Assembly: GCA_028285085.1 (NCBI GenBank) | Contig: JANQQI010000009.1 | Coordinates: 1-64,000 of the forward strand | DNA from: Saprospiraceae bacterium | GTDB lineage: Bacteria; Bacteroidota; Bacteroidia; Chitinophagales; Saprospiraceae | Reading direction: 5' to 3' | DNA length: 64,000 nt | Shown: positions 60,516 to 64,000 of the stretch, piece by piece | Numbering within the stretch: the stretch's first letter is position 1 | Layout: each line of letters starts with the position of its first letter | Program-made: the position numbers and the translations under genes | The notes under the pieces: generated by a model | Database searches by the model: none | What the model was told of the DNA's origin: nothing | Seen by the model: only the letters and a program-made list of their open reading frames with translations

Positions 60516-60572
60516 TTGACAAGTTATTTTGGACAATTTTGTCAAATGTAACATTAATCCCCTAATAGCAAT
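60516..60572 (-). promoter_or_regulatory. Promoter and operator cluster of the restriction operon
   Basis: Half-sites TTGACAA (60516-60522), TTGGACAA (60529-60536) and TTGTCAA (60539-60545) are present, and GACAA-TT-TTGTC at 60532-60543 is a perfect inverted repeat. The minus-strand -7 element TACATTTG (60543-60550) overlaps the last half-site, and ATTG at 60569-60572 sits 18 bp upstream at the -33 position. The layout fits autorepression by the XRE protein of the first gene. Confidence 0.6.
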
Positions 60573-60745
60573 AATGTTATATTATATTTTTTTATAGTCT
60601 ACTCTAGGATGGTGGCAAGATGGTTAATTTTTGAGAGAGAAAGAGAAAGGGAGGATGATTAGATTTAAGCTACTCATTAAAAATAAATTTGGACGCTATG
60701 ATAAAAAATTACATATTTTGTTTTAATTTAATATATTTGAACAAA

Positions 60746-61190
60746 AGAAAGCCCACCAGTAATTTTAAGGTGGAGATTAATAAAGAAGCAAAAAACTCAT
60801 ATCAATATAAAAACAAAATAATTTCATAGGCCCTTGGTGGTTATGGTATACAGTCCATATCAATATTAGTTTAGAATACGGCATTGTATTCTCTTGCGAA
60901 ACGACCGCAATAGGTGCGGATTCGGTAAACAATTTCTTAGATTTCCAAATCTACGAGACAGAATATCTGACTTGTAATTTGATAAATCTAAGTATCTTCT
61001 GTTTGTATAGTACATAGGCATATTTATTATGTTTATGAATAAATCTATCACAAAGATAAGACTTATTTCAAGTGAGTTGCGATAGTGCAAGAGACGGGAT
61101 TAAGTTCTCGAAGTAGCATTTTCGATGCATAACTGTATTAATATATGCAAAACAGCAACATAGTATTGGCTATGAAATTTTTATTCTTTT
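60746..61190 (+). ncRNA. Putative structured RNA upstream of the reverse transcriptase (DRT2-like template RNA)
   Basis: This 5' region has no credible plus-strand gene but many hairpins: GAATAC/GTATTC (60874-60891), CCGCA/TGCGG (60905-60919), CTTAGATTT (60936-60944) with two possible partners, AAATCTA (60947-60953) or AAATCTAAG (60984-60992), ACAGAA/TTCTGT (60958-60963 with 60997-61002), TTGC/GCAA (61077-61090), GCAT/ATGC (61116-61128) and TGCATA/TATGCA (61126-61149). A possible -7 element TATATTTG is at 60732-60739. DRT2 systems carry such an RNA directly upstream of the RT. Boundaries are uncertain. Confidence 0.45.
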
Positions 61191-61194
61191 TAAA

Positions 61195-62732
61195 ATGGGA
61201 AAAGGCGATCTAAAAACAAGAAAAGGAAAGATATTTATCGGTTCTTATGGGAAAAGCCGTCCTAGGAAAAGAAGAAAGTATTCAACAATTACTAAGGATT
61301 TAGCTGATCGTCATGTCGACTTGGCTTGGTTTAAACCCAAGTCATATATTCATTTTGGAAAGCAATTAAAAAGGAGAGACAAACATTGGGTTTATAAATT
61401 TGTATCTAACACCACAAAAGTAGCATCTTACCACTTTTATCCGCTCATCTACAGAAAGCTATCCCAAAGAAAATATAAAAAGTTCGTAGAGAATGTAGAG
61501 AAATTTTATAGATCACACTACGACAAAGTAAAGAAAGAATCTACCGAAAAAGAAAGGCACATATTTTTTGCCACCCATCTAGACAGTATGATTTATTCCT
61601 ATTATGCCAAATCAATACTTGCGCCAAAGTATGAAGCCATATTGCAAGAAGACAGCGAATTAGCCAAGGCAATATGCGCATATCGCAAAGTAAAAATTAA
61701 AAAAAACACAGTAAAAGGAAAATCAAACATTCATTTTGCAAAAGATGTATTTGAGGAGGTCAAAAAAAGGAAAAATTGTGTAGCATTGGCTTTTGACATC
61801 ACCAAATTTTTTGACAACTTAAATCATAACTATTTAAAAAGTGTTTGGGCGAAATTAATGGGCAATGACAATGGATATTTAGATGATGACCATTTTAACA
61901 TTTACAAATCACTTACTCAGTTTTCATTCGTTGAAGAAAACGACTTATTAAATGAAACGGACTTAATCCAAATTCAAAACAAAAAAAAGCAGCGGAAAAG
62001 ACTCCAAAAAATTGGTTGCTACTGTAAAGGAAAAACAAACAAAAAAAGAAACAAGGATTTCAGGGAAAGAATATGCGGGGGTGGCCTATTGAAGCCTCAC
62101 ACTGAATATGAAAAAAAATTGTTAAAGGAATGGGCAAAGGTATTCCTCAAGGTCTTCCCATTAGTGCTTTTTTAGCAAATCTATACTTATTAGATTTTGA
62201 TATCAAAGTACTAAGAAAAGTACAATCATTTGGTGGTTTGTACCGAAGATATTCTGATGACATCATCGTACTTTGTCCAGAAGAAGCAAAAGATGAAATA
62301 AAAAAATACTTAACTGACGAAATAAAAAATAAGTATTATTTAGAAATAAATGACGAAAAAACCGAAACTTCAATTTTCCGGGAAGCTGAAGATGGTTCAA
62401 TAATCAATCTTGAAAAACCTCTAAGGTATTTAGGGTTTGAGCTCAATGAAAATGGTATTTATCTAAAATCATCCACTTTAGCGAAATACTATCGGCGAAT
62501 GAAAACTCATGTAAAAGGATGCACTTATAAGACTAAGCAAATGAGAAAGTATGTCGATAAAAATGAAGTTATGTGGACGTCTCGGATAAGAAGAAAATAC
62601 TCAACAAAAGGAATAAGAAATTTTCTTTCATATGCCAAAAATGCGGCAAGGATTATGGGCAATCAGAAAATTTTAAAACAAATTAAGAATCATCGCAAAC
62701 TGCTTCATGAGTATATTCAACTGAAGCGCTAA
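61195..62732 (+). CDS. Defence-type reverse transcriptase (DRT2/UG2-like) split by a -1 frameshift
   Basis: Two overlapping frames (61195-62175 and the -1 frame 62112-62732) encode one RT if read through with a -1 slip at 62111-62118, giving about 512 residues. Visible motifs are CVALAFDITKFFDNLNH (about 195-211, catalytic Asp), DHFNIYKSLTQFSF, and after the slip GKGIPQGLPISAFLANLYLLDFD and YRRYSDDIIVLC, with YSDD at about 353-356. The blocks FATHLDSMIYSYYAKSIL and KSNIHFAKDVFEEV match the unknown-group RTs; DRT2 seems closest. There is no retron NAxxH/VTG signature or group II maturase domain. DRT2 RTs give antiphage defence by making concatenated cDNA from an upstream RNA. The frameshift may be programmed, or the gene may be broken. 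Confidence 0.75.
62111..62147 (+). other. Candidate -1 frameshift site in the RT gene
   Basis: A run of eight A (62111-62118) contains the heptamer A-AAA-AAA in the zero frame (62112-62118). Seven nt later a 6-bp hairpin, AGGAAT (62126-62131) with ATTCCT (62142-62147), follows. The -1 frame is open from 62112, immediately after its TGA at 62109-62111, and gives the correct IPQG block of RTs. The zero frame ends at 62173-62175. Alternatively it is a one-base insertion or a sequencing error. Confidence 0.55.
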
Positions 62733-62966
62733 TATCCTTAGCGTAGAGGAGTATCTTAGCAGAGTAGTAGGTGAAGCACCCTTCCCACCCATTTTCTTAC
62801 AAAGCCTCCAAGAGACATTCCGTATGTAGGTAGCATATCTTAGTGTCCTGTCGACAATAGCTTTTTCACTTTTGTCATAGCCTACGATGATATCAAAAAC
62901 GTAGTCGTTACCTGAACCAACAGTCCCAATATTTAATCCATCTTCAAATGAATCAACAAAAATTTG
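62673..62966 (-). pseudogene. Possible remnant of a gene, antisense and overlapping the RT end
   Basis: The minus strand is open for 97 codons with no ATG near its start. The peptide (VGSGNDYVFDIIVGYDKSE, then YATYIRNVSWRLCKKMGG) has a protein-like composition. It overlaps the end of the RT by about 60 bp. I do not recognise a family. It may be a 5'-truncated fragment or chance. Confidence 0.3.
62727..62743 (+). terminator. Hairpin at the RT stop codon
   Basis: CGCTAA (62727-62732, including the stop) pairs with TTAGCG (62738-62743). There is no T run, so terminator function is weakly supported. Confidence 0.35.
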
Positions 62967-63030
62967 TTAAAAGACTAATAGTAGCGCATGACTAACGTAT
63001 TCTGACCTAATTATTTAACCGCGGTTCCTT

Positions 63031-63130
63031 TTGGGTTATCTCAAAGTTTTCAAGCTTGCTTAAGGTAGTAAGCTTTGAGAATAATGGGATATCACCAAAG
63101 GATCATCACCTTACATTAGGTATCCCATAT
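63031..63130. ncRNA. Structured intergenic region between RT and ArsR
   Basis: TCTCAAAG (63039-63046) pairs with CTTTGAGA (63073-63080), with an inner GCTTA/TAAGC. ATGGGATA (63084-63091) pairs with TATCCCAT (63121-63128). The surrounding 62967-63240 has no credible gene. It may be a small RNA or two terminator-like elements; strand and borders are unknown. Confidence 0.3.
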
Positions 63131-63248
63131 ATCTAAGAAGATCAGCTTTGCCTCTCTTTACAACTTTGCTCCCCATATCAGTCCCACTTTTAAGGCTAAT
63201 CATAAAAATATGGCAAGTCCGATTGTAATTCCCCCAACTTTATAGTAA

Positions 63249-63258
63249 TATTGCAATA
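63249..63258. promoter_or_regulatory. Palindrome likely to be the ArsR operator
   Basis: TATTGCAATA is a perfect 10-bp palindrome 19 bp ahead of the arsR start codon. ArsR-type repressors commonly bind such sites over their own promoter; here that is inference. Confidence 0.45.
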
Positions 63259-63277
63259 AACAAATAGAGCTCATCAA

Positions 63278-63607
63278 ATGGGATTGACAAAAACCGAAAA
63301 TTTCACCAATCAACAGAATGAACTGGCTCAATTGGCAAAGGCGTTGGCTCACCCTGCTCGCATCGCGATTATTCAGCATTTATTGAAAGTCAATCAATGC
63401 ATTGGTGGTGATATCGTGAATGAAGTATCGCTAGCGCAACCTACCATCTCTCGCCATTTAAAAGAGCTAAAAAATATCGGCATCATCAAAGGGACGATTG
63501 AAGGAACGAGTATTAATTATTGTATAGATGCCAAAAGATGGCGAGCCATCCAAGAGTTGTTCAATGGATTATTTGATACTTATGTGCTAGACAGAGATTG
63601 TTGCTAA
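63278..63607 (+). CDS. ArsR-family transcriptional regulator
   Basis: The product has 109 residues. The winged helix is clear: LAQLAKALAHPARIAIIQHLLKVNQCIGGDIVNEVSLAQPTISRHLKELKNIGIIKGTIEGTSINYCIDAKRW. The C-terminus ends DRDCC; these neighbouring cysteines could bind arsenite, but no canonical CxC(x)nC metal site is seen in the recognition helix. It precedes a DUF6428 gene by 61 bp, the order seen at the start of Bacteroidota arsenic-resistance operons. Confidence 0.9.
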   Translation: MGLTKTENFTNQQNELAQLAKALAHPARIAIIQHLLKVNQCIGGDIVNEVSLAQPTISRHLKELKNIGIIKGTIEGTSINYCIDAKRWRAIQELFNGLFDTYVLDRDCC

Positions 63608-63668
63608 TTTTTTGATTGAAGAGACGATAATATTGTTACAAATAAATAATTGGATCAAAACCCAGAAA

Positions 63669-64000
63669 ATGAAACTATCCATATTAAAAGATAAATTAAC
63701 GCAAGTCGAAGCAGTAGAATTTCTCCTCCCAAATGGTGAAACCGTTCCTGCACACTATCATGTCACGGAAGTTGGGCAAGTCACTAAGCATTTCATTGAT
63801 TGCGGTGGAACAGTCCGAGAAGAAAAAGTCGTCAACTTTCAATTGTGGTTCGCCAATGATGTTGAACATCGGTTAATGCCACAAAAATTATTAAGCATCA
63901 TTGCTATAGCCGAAGAAAAACTAGGGCTGCAAGATGCAGAAATAGAAGTGGAGTATCAAACAGATACTATTGGAAAATATGGATTGCAATTCGAGAATGG
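63669..64000 (+). CDS. DUF6428 family protein (partial, runs off the window)
   Basis: The first 110 codons are present. The start MKLSILKDKLTQVEAVEFLLPNGETVPAHYHVTEVGQVTKHFIDCGGTVREEKVVNFQLWFANDVEHRL has His and Cys residues (HYH; DCGG) suggesting metal binding. This family often lies between arsR and the arsenate reductase or arsenite pump genes in Bacteroidota. The rest of the operon would be to the right. Confidence 0.8.
   Translation, partial: MKLSILKDKLTQVEAVEFLLPNGETVPAHYHVTEVGQVTKHFIDCGGTVREEKVVNFQLWFANDVEHRLMPQKLLSIIAIAEEKLGLQDAEIEVEYQTDTIGKYGLQFEN

Noticed and set aside
60866-61090. A 74-codon minus-strand open frame read as a protein gene
   Set aside because: It has no ribosome-binding site or recognisable family and lies across many hairpins; it fits better as an incidental frame in the putative RNA, and is reported only as a structural curiosity.
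61172-61213. A 13-codon leader frame overlapping the RT start
   Set aside because: Short, out of frame with the RT, and hydrophobic; possible upstream ORF but no evidence beyond its presence.
61195-62732. RT as a retron or group II intron protein or diversity-generating element
   Set aside because: No NAxxH or VTG retron signature, no maturase or endonuclease domain, and no template/variable repeat pair seen; the motif blocks fit unknown-group defence RTs.

Overview
The window reads as a chromosomal segment of a member of the Bacteroidota, probably a Saprospiria (Lewinella-like) marine or activated-sludge type. The evidence is several large secreted proteins ending in type IX secretion (T9SS) sorting domains of both type A and type B, many lipoprotein signals, PorT-like beta-barrels, Bacteroidota promoters (TTTG, about 17-20 bp, TAnnTTTG) and family-typical genes such as DUF3467, DUF4159, a short PspC and DUF6428. 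The lineage below phylum is inference.

Positions 1-48.9 kb look like ordinary chromosome. In order they hold a split 5'-nucleotidase pair, an A-type Fe-S carrier, isocitrate dehydrogenase, RuvB, a 1394-residue T9SS type B adhesin-like protein with a His-rich start, a porin-like barrel, a 771-residue T9SS protein built from 13 Kazal-like domains, a dockerin-like T9SS protein, a MacA/MacB-permease/TolC efflux operon without its ATPase, a CotH-kinase/lamin-tail T9SS protein, a GH9 cellulase fused by overlap to dihydrofolate reductase, a patatin lipoprotein, and a sugar ABC-import operon with a GH65 enzyme under a divergent AraC regulator. These are followed by an aminotransferase, MltA, RsmE, RseP and HscB.

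A tRNA-Leu(CAA) at 48.92-49.00 kb marks the edge of what looks like a genomic island. From there on the DNA is visibly more AT-rich and is devoted to defence. A single leftward operon runs XRE regulator, Mod, Res, second Mod, PLD-SNF2 helicase, DUF4391: a type III restriction-modification system with two methyltransferases for one Res and two extra helicase-associated genes. Its promoter -10 type element lies inside a set of TTGACAA-type half-sites just ahead of the XRE gene. Next comes a rightward reverse transcriptase of the unknown group/defence type, most like DRT2, preceded by about 300 bp of hairpin-rich non-coding DNA. The RT is split into two frames at a run of eight A with the layout of a programmed -1 frameshift site. 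The window closes with a structured intergenic region and the start of an ars-type operon (ArsR, DUF6428).

The most interesting parts are the RT with its putative non-coding template RNA and frameshift site, the composite restriction locus, and the Kazal array with its 579-582 bp super-repeat.
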